A stretch of 48,238 nucleotides of DNA. Source: an uncultured Prevotella sp. GTDB taxonomy: Bacteria > Bacteroidota > Bacteroidia > Bacteroidales > Bacteroidaceae. The stretch lies in assembly GCA_905234815.1 (NCBI GenBank), contig CAJOIX010000012.1, positions 1 through 48,238 on the forward strand, written 5' to 3'. The notes under the pieces were generated by a model. That model ran no database searches, had not been told where the DNA came from, and saw only the letters and a program-made list of their open reading frames with translations. This document shows, in pieces, positions 18,647 through 27,006 of this stretch (within the stretch, counting starts at the first letter, position 1; each line of letters opens with the position of its first letter). A program made the translations under genes and the position numbers.

Positions 18647-19579
18647 TTACTTTTCGAAAAATTGTAGGATGTTTTCTTTGTCTAAAATAAGTTGCCGCGC
18701 CAAGTCTTCTTCGCTTGCAAAGTGTTTCTCGTCGCGAATACGCTGATAGAACATCACCTGCAGCTGGCGGTCGTAGAGATTTCCTTCGAAATGGAAAAGA
18801 TTAACTTCGAGTGTTTTTTCGTGCGTCCCGAAAGTGGGCCGATAGCCAATGTTCATCATTCCACAGTAGGGTTCATCTTCGCCCGGAATGAGCGCTTTCA
18901 CGGCATAAACGCCATCAGGAGGCAGCAGGAGTGTGGCATCAGAGAGCACGAGATTGGCTGTTGGGAAACCCAGTTGGCGGCCCTGCTGATAGCCTGAAAC
19001 TACGGTTCCTTCGATGGTATGGGGCCGAGTGAGACATTCGCAGGCCTCAGTCAAACGGTTGTCGGCAATCAATGTTCTGATCAACGACGAAGACAAACGG
19101 CCGTAAGGACTTTTAAAATCGTCGCACACAACCAAGGTAATGCCCTGTTCTTTTGCTACCGACTGCAGCAACTCGATGTTGTCTGTTCCGCGGCGCCCAA
19201 AGCGATTGTCATAACCGAGCATGACCAGATGTGCACAGAGCTGCCGGTGGAGTATCTGCAACAAGAAATCCTGAGCCGAGAGTTCGGCCATGGCTGGCGT
19301 GAAAGGCAAGACCACACAAGCGTCTATGCCTGTCGTGGAAAGCCATTGGAGCCGCAGGGAAAGGGTTGACAGATGCTTGGGTTCGCGACTGGGTGCAACC
19401 GTGTGGAGCGGATCTTGCTCAAACGTAACGGCCACGGCCTTTTCGCCAACTGCGTGAGCCTGTCTAACCAACTGCGAAAGCAGGTACTGGTGGCCACGAT
19501 GAACGCCATCGAAGAACCCTACCGTCACATGGTTCCGGCCCGACAACTGTGTCGATGCAGTATAAAATATCGTTTCCAT
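18647..19579 (-). CDS. ribF: Bifunctional riboflavin kinase / FAD synthetase
   Basis: The 310-residue protein makes FMN and then FAD from riboflavin. The N-terminal nucleotidyltransferase has GFFDGVHRGH (residues 21-30). The C-terminal flavokinase has GRQLGFPTANL (about 200), GVYAV and NIGYRPTFG (about 243). The length is normal. It lies 4 bp after the HAD gene. Confidence 0.97.
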   Translation of the reverse strand: METIFYTASTQLSGRNHVTVGFFDGVHRGHQYLLSQLVRQAHAVGEKAVAVTFEQDPLHTVAPSREPKHLSTLSLRLQWLSTTGIDACVVLPFTPAMAELSAQDFLLQILHRQLCAHLVMLGYDNRFGRRGTDNIELLQSVAKEQGITLVVCDDFKSPYGRLSSSLIRTLIADNRLTEACECLTRPHTIEGTVVSGYQQGRQLGFPTANLVLSDATLLLPPDGVYAVKALIPGEDEPYCGMMNIGYRPTFGTHEKTLEVNLFHFEGNLYDRQLQVMFYQRIRDEKHFASEEDLARQLILDKENILQFFEK

Positions 19580-19583
19580 GCTG

Positions 19584-20186
19584 TCAGAGTGTCTCTACCC
19601 AGTGGTGATTATCGTTCTCGTGGAAAATTTGTAGGCCCAGTCGGGCAGCCGCTTCAAGATTTTCGAGCGAATCGTCGATGAAGAGCGTCTCGTCGGCTTT
19701 AATCTCCGCACGACGCAACACTTCGCGATAAATCTCCTCTGACGGCTTGGCCAGATGCATCTCGTACGAGAGGAAGCACTGCTCAAAATAATCGCCAATA
19801 GGATGTTCGTCCGATCCGATGAGCCGGTCGCGGCACTGGAGCCAGTGTATTTCGTTGGTATTGCTCAGAAGGAACAGGCGATAGTGGCGCTTCAATTCCA
19901 GCAATCGCTGTTTCTTCTCGGCCGTACAGGGTGTCAGGAGAGCCTCCCAAGCCTCAATCAGCGCTTGATCGGGAACATCGACTTGTGCTATCCGACGGGC
20001 GTGGTTGCAAAAGTCGGCTGTAGAAATCTCGCCCAATTCTATCTGGGCAAATAAATCTTCTGTCCGCTTTTCTTCAACGTATCGCCCCACGCCTGTGGCA
20101 CCTATGTCAGCAAAGGCATCCACACAACGTTGCTTGTCGAAGCCAACGAGCACGCCGCCCATGTCGAAGAGGATATTTTTTATCAT
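19584..20186 (-). CDS. HAD-family hydrolase (YihX-like, subfamily IA)
   Basis: The 200-residue protein has HAD motif I as FDMGGVL (nucleophile Asp8; the usual second Asp is Gly, as in the YihX-like group), motif II LLSNTNEIH (about 110-118), and motif IV DETLFIDDS (about 166-174). Such enzymes remove phosphate from small sugar phosphates or nucleotides. Its position just before ribF hints at flavin or nucleotide metabolism, but that is only context. Confidence 0.88.
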   Translation of the reverse strand: MIKNILFDMGGVLVGFDKQRCVDAFADIGATGVGRYVEEKRTEDLFAQIELGEISTADFCNHARRIAQVDVPDQALIEAWEALLTPCTAEKKQRLLELKRHYRLFLLSNTNEIHWLQCRDRLIGSDEHPIGDYFEQCFLSYEMHLAKPSEEIYREVLRRAEIKADETLFIDDSLENLEAAARLGLQIFHENDNHHWVETL

Positions 20187-20213
20187 AATTTGTTGGTGTT
20201 CTATGCGGGATTA

Positions 20214-22811
20214 TTATCTATTATCAGTATGGAAATGTCTGGAAATCAGCCGTTTCAGTTCGCCCAGCCAAAGCACCACCGACGTGCCAACAGCGATGAC
20301 CGCCCAATCGGCGAGGGGTAAAGGAGTGGTACGGAAAATTTCTCCTCCAAACTCAACGATGAGCCACTGACCGAAGAGAATGGCCACAGCGATGAGCAGG
20401 AAGCCCTTGCTGGCCCACAACCGCCGGAATGCGCTCTGGTAAGTGCCCAGCACTTTCGCATTGAAAAGATTCCAAAACTGCAGCATCACGAAAGTGGTGA
20501 AAAACTGAGTGAGCTCTCTCAGATTGATACCACTCTGCCCGTTGCGTTCACAATAGAGCAAGAAGGCAAACATGATGGTGAAGAACAGGATGGCTGAGGC
20601 GAGGATATTCTTAGCAATATCGGCGCTGATGATGAACGCCTGAGGATTTCTCGGCTGCTCGTCGAGCACGGCTCGTGTTGGCGGAAGCGATGCCAGAGCC
20701 ATGGCCGCAAAGGTGTCCATGATGAGATTGACCCAAAGAATTTGCGTGACGGTGAGCGGCATCTCGTTGCCCACAATCGAACCGACCAGCACCAGCAACA
20801 GGGCAGTGGCGTTGACCACGAGCTGGAAGAAGAGGAAGCGCTGTATGTTTTTATACAACGAGCGTCCCCACATCACGGCATTGACAATCGAGGCGAAGGA
20901 ATCGTCAATCAACGTCATGTCGCTGCTTTCCTTGGCCACGTTGGTGCCAGAGCCTAACGAGAGTCCCACCTGGGCATGATGGAGCGCAGGGGCATCATTT
21001 GTGCCGTCGCCCGTGACGGCCACAACAGCGCCTGTCTGCTGCAGGAGCGAAACAAGCCGTTGCTTGTCTGAAGGACGGGCGCGGGCCATCAGGCAGATAT
21101 CCTTAGCCACCTGGCGCGCATCGGCATCACTGAGTGCGGAAAATGCTTCGCCGGTGATGGTTACTCCATTCCAAATACCAATGGCACGAGCTATTTCAGA
21201 AGCCGTGGCAACGGTGTCGCCAGTGACGATTTTTACCTCTATGCCAGCCTGTCGGCATTGCTCAACGGCTGCGGGAACATCGCTCCTCACGGGGTCTTCT
21301 ATGGCACAGAAGCCCTGGAATGTAAACTTTTCATCCTGAGCCGTAACGGCGGACGACTGGTCTGAGAGCGCGGCACAGGCGAAGGCGAGGGTGCGGTAGC
21401 CTTTCTGCTGATAGGCAAGCAGCTGGCTGCTGAGCGCCGACTGGCGGTCGGCGGATAGCTGGCAGCGGGCCATGACGATTTCGGGAGCGCCCTTCATAAA
21501 GAGGTAACGCCGCGCGTTGATTTCCACCGTGGTGGTCATGTATTTCTTCTCGGTGGAGAATGGTTCCTGTGCGATAAGCGTGGCAGATTGCCGGAGCTGC
21601 CGATAGTCAACAGCACAGGCCTGCAACCACAGGAGCAAAGCGCCCTCGGTGGGGTTTCCAATCACCTGCCGGCCGTTGAGTTCGGCCGTAGAATTGACAG
21701 CGATTGCCGTCTGCAGCAGGTCGTGCTCATTGGGCTGTTCCTCAAACATTTCATGCACCTGCATACGGTTTTGGGTGAGCGTGCCTGTTTTATCGGTGCA
21801 GATGATATTCACGGCACCCATCGTTTCGCAGGCATTGAGCGTGCGGACCAGGATATTACTCTTGAGCATTCGCCGCATATTGAGAGCCAGCGCGAGTGTG
21901 ATGGCCATGGGCAACCCTTCGGGCACGGCCATGACAATCAGCGTGACGGCCATCATGAAGTATTTCAGCGTGACGGCGGCCATGCCAAAATAGTCGTCAC
22001 TGTGCCACAACACAGGATTTACCAGGATGTGGTGCACGAGAAAGGCGAAGAAACTGAGAATGGAGAATGCGCCTCCCCACTTGGAGATGCGTTTGGCGAG
22101 CTGTTCCAGCTGGAGCACGAGCGGCGTTTTCACACCAGTGACGGCAGTGGAACTCATGGCCACATGGCCTATTTCGGTCTGGTCGCCAACGGCCGTTACG
22201 CGGAACACGCCGTTACCATTCATCACCATTGTGGAGCGGAGCACAAAATCGGGCGCGTAGGTTGAAGCATGGTCGCTGCGTTCGGCTTTGTCATCAGCAG
22301 CTGCGCCCACGTGCTTGGTGGTGAGCGGCTCGCCTGTGAGCGTGGACTCGTCGATCTGCAGATTGATGGCCGACAGCAACACGCCGTCGGCTGGTATTTC
22401 ATCGCCCACACTGATGAGCACGATGTCGCCCACAACCACGTCTTGCCTGCCGATGAGCATGACCTCGCCGTCGCGCCGGACCTTCACAGGCTGCTGCTCG
22501 TTGAGCAGTGTGAGCAGACGAAATTTGCGCGAGGCGTCACGCTCGAAATAGAACCCCACGGTAGTGGCGAAAAAGATGGCCAGAAAGATTCCGATGGTCT
22601 CGAGATAGTCGCCCTTCACAGCGGCCAGCGCTAAACTCACTACCGCTGCCACAAGCAGAATGACGATGATTGGGTCTTTATACTTCTCTATATAAAGCGA
22701 CCACATGGAACGCCGCCGCGGCGGGGTGAGCACATTGGAGCCGTACTGCCGTCGGCTGGCGGCTACCTCCTGCGCAGTTAAACCTGTAGATAGTGGTGAA
22801 GTCAATTGCAA
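20214..22811 (-). CDS. P-type ATPase, PMCA-type calcium-translocating family
   Basis: The 865-residue pump has the N-terminal cation ATPase domain, the TGE motif (159-161), PEGLP in membrane helix M4 (297-301), the phosphorylation site DKTGTLT (Asp340), the hinge GDGTNDAP and a C-terminal cluster of membrane helices. This matches the type IIB calcium ATPases found in Bacteroides and relatives. Calcium is the likely substrate but is not proven by sequence. It leads a minus-strand run with HAD, ribF and CPBP; the gap to HAD is 27 bp. Confidence 0.92.
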   Translation of the reverse strand: MQLTSPLSTGLTAQEVAASRRQYGSNVLTPPRRRSMWSLYIEKYKDPIIVILLVAAVVSLALAAVKGDYLETIGIFLAIFFATTVGFYFERDASRKFRLLTLLNEQQPVKVRRDGEVMLIGRQDVVVGDIVLISVGDEIPADGVLLSAINLQIDESTLTGEPLTTKHVGAAADDKAERSDHASTYAPDFVLRSTMVMNGNGVFRVTAVGDQTEIGHVAMSSTAVTGVKTPLVLQLEQLAKRISKWGGAFSILSFFAFLVHHILVNPVLWHSDDYFGMAAVTLKYFMMAVTLIVMAVPEGLPMAITLALALNMRRMLKSNILVRTLNACETMGAVNIICTDKTGTLTQNRMQVHEMFEEQPNEHDLLQTAIAVNSTAELNGRQVIGNPTEGALLLWLQACAVDYRQLRQSATLIAQEPFSTEKKYMTTTVEINARRYLFMKGAPEIVMARCQLSADRQSALSSQLLAYQQKGYRTLAFACAALSDQSSAVTAQDEKFTFQGFCAIEDPVRSDVPAAVEQCRQAGIEVKIVTGDTVATASEIARAIGIWNGVTITGEAFSALSDADARQVAKDICLMARARPSDKQRLVSLLQQTGAVVAVTGDGTNDAPALHHAQVGLSLGSGTNVAKESSDMTLIDDSFASIVNAVMWGRSLYKNIQRFLFFQLVVNATALLLVLVGSIVGNEMPLTVTQILWVNLIMDTFAAMALASLPPTRAVLDEQPRNPQAFIISADIAKNILASAILFFTIMFAFLLYCERNGQSGINLRELTQFFTTFVMLQFWNLFNAKVLGTYQSAFRRLWASKGFLLIAVAILFGQWLIVEFGGEIFRTTPLPLADWAVIAVGTSVVLWLGELKRLISRHFHTDNR

Positions 22812-22911
22812 GAATTTAAGAATTAAAAAATTAAAGAATTAAAAATCGCCCGGTCGTATAGATTATCAAGACTTTCTAGATTTTCCAGGCCTTCTATATT
22901 ATCTAAATTGC

Positions 22912-22919
22912 CAAACCTA
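22912..22919 (-). promoter_or_regulatory. Possible -7 element for the P-type ATPase run (TAGGTTTG on the minus strand)
   Basis: CAAACCTA on the plus strand reads TAGGTTTG on the minus strand, fitting TAnnTTTG, about 100 bases before the ATG. A second match (TATTTTTG, 22936-22943) is equally plausible. Confidence 0.35.
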
Positions 22920-23070
22920 TAGGCGCATAACCATGCAAAAATACTTGATTTTTTTGAATCTGCCCGCACCCCATTCTTGAATTTTTCCCCGAGCAAGGAA
23001 CGGACCAGACGAAGATGTCTTTTCTGAAAATTGCAACTTGCTGGTTTTCAATGGGTTCTATCTTGCTTTT

Positions 23071-23152
23071 CAAAAGCTATGCTTTTAGGCGGCAAAAGCT
23101 ATGCTTTTAGAGCGCGAAAGCTATGCTTTTGGAGGGTAAAAGCATAGCTTTT
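23071..23152. repeat. Palindrome cluster 3: four 16-bp palindromes at 22-bp period
   Basis: Copies start at 23071, 23093, 23115 and 23137, exactly 22 bp apart. The first two are perfect CAAAAGCTATGCTTTT, the third begins CGAAAG, and the fourth has the inverse centre and begins with T. The orientation pattern (three one way, the last reversed) is the same as in cluster 1. The cluster lies between divergent genes, about 55 bp before the pncB -7 element. Confidence 0.95.
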
Positions 23153-23207
23153 GAAAATTGAAGAAAATGTTTCGCTGTTGCAATGGCAGAATTTGGCAAA
23201 AAAAGCG

Positions 23208-23215
23208 TAATTTTG
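23208..23215 (+). promoter_or_regulatory. -7 promoter element for pncB (TAATTTTG)
   Basis: TAATTTTG fits TAnnTTTG and lies 22 bases before the pncB ATG. Confidence 0.7.
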
Positions 23216-23237
23216 CGGCAAAGGAAAAATAGAACCT

Positions 23238-24452
23238 ATGGAACAGATTATCAAACACTTTACTGACGACGACCTGTACAAAATGACAATGTGCTGTGCC
23301 GTTATCGACAATTTTCCCCGCGCGCAAGTGCGATACCAGTTTGTTGACCGCGACAATACAGCCTATCCAGCAGGATTTGCCGAGGAACTGATGCACCAGA
23401 TAAAACTGCTGGAAAATTTGGTGATTACGCCCGAAGAAATCGACTTCATGCGCAGCAAGTGCTACTATCTGCCCGATTGGTTCTACCGCTATTTGAGCGG
23501 CTACCGGTTCAAGAGCGAATGGGTGAAAGCCTGGCAAGACGCTGATATGCACCTGCACATAGAGATAGAAGGCGCATGGGCCGACACCATCCTGCTCGAA
23601 GTGAAGATACTGGCCATCATCTCCGAACTCTACTATATCATGACCAACCAGACGGGCAACTTCAACTACGAGGATTACTATAAGAAATCGTACGAAAAAG
23701 CGCACCGGCTGCTAAGCGAAGGCTGCATATACAGCGACTTCGGCACACGCCGACGCGCATCATTCCAGGCTGAAGAAACCGTGGTAAGAGCCATGAAAGA
23801 CTGCCAGCAAAAGGAACAACTGCCCGGCACCTTTGTCGGAACCAGCAACGTATATCTGGCCATGAAATACGGACTCACACCCGTTGGAACCATGGCTCAC
23901 GAGTTTATCTGTGCCATCGGAGGAATGTACGGCCCACAAATGGCCAACCACCTCGCCATGGAAGCCTGGCGCAACACGTTCCGCGGAGCACTCGGCACCT
24001 ATCTCTACGACTCGTTTGGATGGGACATCTTTTCCCATAACTTCTCCGAAGACTTTGCCAATCTGTTCAAGGGACTCCGCATAGACAGCGGCGACAACCG
24101 CGAACAACTGGAAAAAATTGCCGAGAAATATCGCTCGCTGGGCATCGACCCTCGCTCAAAACAAGTCATTTTCAGCAATGCGCTCGACACTGATCGCGCC
24201 ATCGAAATACAACACTACGCCACCAAACTCTGTCAACCGTCGTTTGGCATCGGCACACACTTCACCAACGATTTCAAAGGCGTTAAGCCCATGAACATCG
24301 TGATCAAACTCGTGGCAGTGAAAATCACAGAATCATGGCCCTTCTACAACGATACCTGCAAGATATCGGAAGACCTCGGGAAACACACAGGAAAGCCTGA
24401 AGTGATAGAACGGTTCATGCAAGCCATTCACCACCACGAAATCCAAAAATAA
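23238..24452 (+). CDS. pncB: Nicotinate phosphoribosyltransferase
   Basis: The 404-residue enzyme makes nicotinate mononucleotide in NAD salvage. It has FGTRRRASF (168-176), GTSNVYLA (201-208), and the phosphorylatable His in TMAHEFICAIG (His221). RIDSGDN (about 281) forms the phosphate-binding region. The length matches PncB rather than eukaryotic NAPRT. mnmG follows after 17 bp, so they are probably co-transcribed. Confidence 0.96.
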   Translation: MEQIIKHFTDDDLYKMTMCCAVIDNFPRAQVRYQFVDRDNTAYPAGFAEELMHQIKLLENLVITPEEIDFMRSKCYYLPDWFYRYLSGYRFKSEWVKAWQDADMHLHIEIEGAWADTILLEVKILAIISELYYIMTNQTGNFNYEDYYKKSYEKAHRLLSEGCIYSDFGTRRRASFQAEETVVRAMKDCQQKEQLPGTFVGTSNVYLAMKYGLTPVGTMAHEFICAIGGMYGPQMANHLAMEAWRNTFRGALGTYLYDSFGWDIFSHNFSEDFANLFKGLRIDSGDNREQLEKIAEKYRSLGIDPRSKQVIFSNALDTDRAIEIQHYATKLCQPSFGIGTHFTNDFKGVKPMNIVIKLVAVKITESWPFYNDTCKISEDLGKHTGKPEVIERFMQAIHHHEIQK

Positions 24453-24469
24453 TCAGCAATAACACTCAC

Positions 24470-26341
24470 ATGGAACTCAACTACGATGTACTCGTAATCG
24501 GAGCCGGACACGCAGGATGTGAAGCAGCCTGCGCTGCAGCACGCATCGGGGCTAAGACCTGCTTGCTGACCATGGATATGAACAAAATAGCCCAGATGAG
24601 CTGCAACCCTGCCGTGGGCGGTATAGCCAAGGGACAGATTGTGCGCGAAATAGATGCACTGGGCGGACAAATGGGACTCATCACCGACCGATCGGCCATA
24701 CAGTTCCGTATGCTCAACCGAGGCAAAGGACCAGCCATGTGGAGCCCCAGAGCGCAATGCGACAGAGAGAAATTCATATGGAACTGGCGCGAAACACTCG
24801 ACCAGACACCAAATCTCGATATATGGCAAGACCAAGTCTGCACGCTTCTTGTTGAAAATCAAGAGGTTAGAGGAGCGGAAACTATCTGGGGCGTAACGCT
24901 CCATGCCCGCTGCGTAATCATTACCGCAGGCACATTCCTGAATGGACTGCTGCACATCGGGCGGAAGAAAGTGGCGGGCGGGCGTATTGCCGAACCGGCT
25001 GTGGAACACCTCACCGAAAGCATCACACGCTGGGGTATCCGCTCCTACCGCATGAAAACTGGAACACCCGTTCGTATAGACCGTCGCTCTGTTGACTTCT
25101 CACTCATGGAAGAACAGCCGGGCGAACAGGACTTCCACAGGTTTTCCTACATGGGCGAGCCACGGCAATTGAAACAACTGCCCTGCTGGACGTGCTACAC
25201 CAATCCCGAAGTGCACGAAACACTGCGCAGCGGACTCGACGATTCGCCGCTCTACAACGGACAAATTCAAAGCATCGGACCGCGCTATTGCCCATCCATT
25301 GAAACCAAACTGGTTACCTTCCCCGATAAAGAACAGCACCCGCTCTTCCTCGAACCTGAGGGTGAAAATACCAATGAGATGTATCTCAACGGATTCTCAT
25401 CGTCAATGCCGATCGACGTGCAGCTGAACGCGCTGAAAAAAATACCGGCTTTCAGCAACGTGAAAGCCTATCGGCCAGGCTACGCCATTGAATACGACTT
25501 CTTCGATCCCACGCAACTGAACCACTCGCTGGAGTCGAAAATCATCGGCGGACTATTCTTCGCCGGACAGGTGAATGGCACTACAGGATACGAAGAAGCT
25601 GCAGGACAAGGACTCGTGGCTGGCATCAACGCGGCGCTGAAATGCGACGGGAAAGCGCCATTTGTCATGGGCCGCGATGAAAGCTATATAGGAGTGCTCA
25701 TCGACGATCTGGTCACAAAGGGTGTGGATGAACCGTATCGTATGTTTACCTCACGTGCAGAATATCGCATTTTGCTCAGACAGGATGATGCCGACGCACG
25801 ACTCACCGAGCAATCCTACAAACTGGGATTAGCATCGCAGGAACGATTGGACCACTGGCTGAGCAAAAAAACGGCTGTAGAGGATCTCATAAACTTCTGC
25901 GAAGAAACGCTCGTACACACCAAAGACGTGAACGAAGGCCTGCAGAAACTTGGCACTACCCCACTCCAGTTTGGATGCAAAATAAGCGAACTTGTAGCAC
26001 GCCCGCAGCTTTCCATAGCCTCGCTCGCTAAAATAATACCTGCACTCGAGGCGAAACTTTCTCAACTCAACGACCGAAAAGAAGAAATCATTGAAGCCAC
26101 AGAGGTGAAAATGAAATACAAAGGCTATATTGAACGCGAGAAACTCGTGGCTGAGAAAATGCACCGACTGGAAAACATCAAAATAAAAGGGCGCTTCGAC
26201 TATTCCAAACTTCACGAAATCTCTACCGAGGGACGACAAAAATTAGAGCGCATCGACCCTGAAACGCTGGCACAAGCCAGCCGAATACCTGGCGTCAGCC
26301 CATCAGACATCAATGTACTTTTGGTACTCCTCGGACGATAA
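24470..26341 (+). CDS. mnmG: tRNA uridine 5-carboxymethylaminomethyl modification enzyme MnmG (GidA)
   Basis: The 623-residue FAD protein acts with MnmE on U34 of tRNAs that read split codon boxes. It has the N-terminal dinucleotide-binding motif VIGAGHAGCEAA (9-20), CNPAVGGIAKG (about 45-55), and the C-terminal GidA-associated helical domain ending IPGVSPSDINVLLVLLGR. A parS site lies 17 bp after the stop, fitting the frequent origin-proximal position of mnmG. Confidence 0.98.
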   Translation: MELNYDVLVIGAGHAGCEAACAAARIGAKTCLLTMDMNKIAQMSCNPAVGGIAKGQIVREIDALGGQMGLITDRSAIQFRMLNRGKGPAMWSPRAQCDREKFIWNWRETLDQTPNLDIWQDQVCTLLVENQEVRGAETIWGVTLHARCVIITAGTFLNGLLHIGRKKVAGGRIAEPAVEHLTESITRWGIRSYRMKTGTPVRIDRRSVDFSLMEEQPGEQDFHRFSYMGEPRQLKQLPCWTCYTNPEVHETLRSGLDDSPLYNGQIQSIGPRYCPSIETKLVTFPDKEQHPLFLEPEGENTNEMYLNGFSSSMPIDVQLNALKKIPAFSNVKAYRPGYAIEYDFFDPTQLNHSLESKIIGGLFFAGQVNGTTGYEEAAGQGLVAGINAALKCDGKAPFVMGRDESYIGVLIDDLVTKGVDEPYRMFTSRAEYRILLRQDDADARLTEQSYKLGLASQERLDHWLSKKTAVEDLINFCEETLVHTKDVNEGLQKLGTTPLQFGCKISELVARPQLSIASLAKIIPALEAKLSQLNDRKEEIIEATEVKMKYKGYIEREKLVAEKMHRLENIKIKGRFDYSKLHEISTEGRQKLERIDPETLAQASRIPGVSPSDINVLLVLLGR

Positions 26342-26358
26342 AAGGCAAAACCAACAAA

Positions 26359-26374
26359 TGTTTCACGTGAAACA
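26359..26374. other. parS centromere site 1 (ParB binding)
   Basis: TGTTTCACGTGAAACA is a perfect 16-bp match to the canonical parS palindrome. It lies in the short gap between mnmG and apt. ParB should load here and spread for origin segregation. No parA or parB is in the window. Confidence 0.92.
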
Positions 26375-26434
26375 AACTCCGTTTCCCATTCTGAAACAAC
26401 ATATAACCTCACAAAACCAATTCAACAAAATAAA

Positions 26435-26965
26435 ATGAACAATCCAATTCTCGTTAAAAATCTGCGCTGTATTCCTGATTGGCCAATCAAAGGTATTAAC
26501 TTCAGAGACGTCACTACGCTCTTCAAAAGCGCTGAATGTGTAAAGATAATGGCTGATGAGATGTACGAACTGTACAAAGACAAAGGTATCACAAAAATCG
26601 TAGGCATAGAGAGCCGAGGCTTTGTCATGTCGTCTGCCTTGGCCACACGCCTCGGAGCCGGAATTGTACTTTGCAGAAAACCAGGAAAACTACCGGCAGA
26701 AACCATAAAAGAAACCTACCAAAAAGAGTATGGCTCAGACACCATTGAAATCCATAAGGATGCAATTGAAGAAGGCGATGTGGTGCTGCTGCACGATGAC
26801 TTGTTGGCAACAGGTGGTACCCTGAGAGCTGCTTACGATCTGGTGAAGAAATTCAAGCCGAAGAAAATCTATGGCAACTTCATCATTGAACTTGTCAACG
26901 AGGGACTGAACGGACGCGACGCATTCCCTGAAGATATAGAAATCACAACGCTAATGCAGTTATAA
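26435..26965 (+). CDS. apt: Adenine phosphoribosyltransferase
   Basis: The 176-residue purine-salvage enzyme makes AMP from adenine and PRPP. It has IVGIESRGFVMSSALA (about 55-70) and the PRPP-binding motif VVLLHDDLLATGGTL (116-130). It lies between two parS sites, 60 bp after the first and 42 bp before the second. Confidence 0.97.
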   Translation: MNNPILVKNLRCIPDWPIKGINFRDVTTLFKSAECVKIMADEMYELYKDKGITKIVGIESRGFVMSSALATRLGAGIVLCRKPGKLPAETIKETYQKEYGSDTIEIHKDAIEEGDVVLLHDDLLATGGTLRAAYDLVKKFKPKKIYGNFIIELVNEGLNGRDAFPEDIEITTLMQL

Positions 26966-27006
26966 CTTATTGTATTTCGGAACATAACAAACAAAAAGAA
27001 CGCAAC

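Larger units (their letters stand above)
22812..23237. other. Intergenic region between divergent P-type ATPase and pncB genes
   Basis: These 426 bases hold possible minus-strand -7 elements (CAAACCTA at 22912-22919, CAAAAATA at 22936-22943), palindrome cluster 3 (23071-23152) and the pncB promoter. At 22857-22912 a degenerate series of related 18-19 bp units (ATAGATTATC, CTAGATTTTC, CTATATTATC) can be seen. I find no gene. Confidence 0.65.
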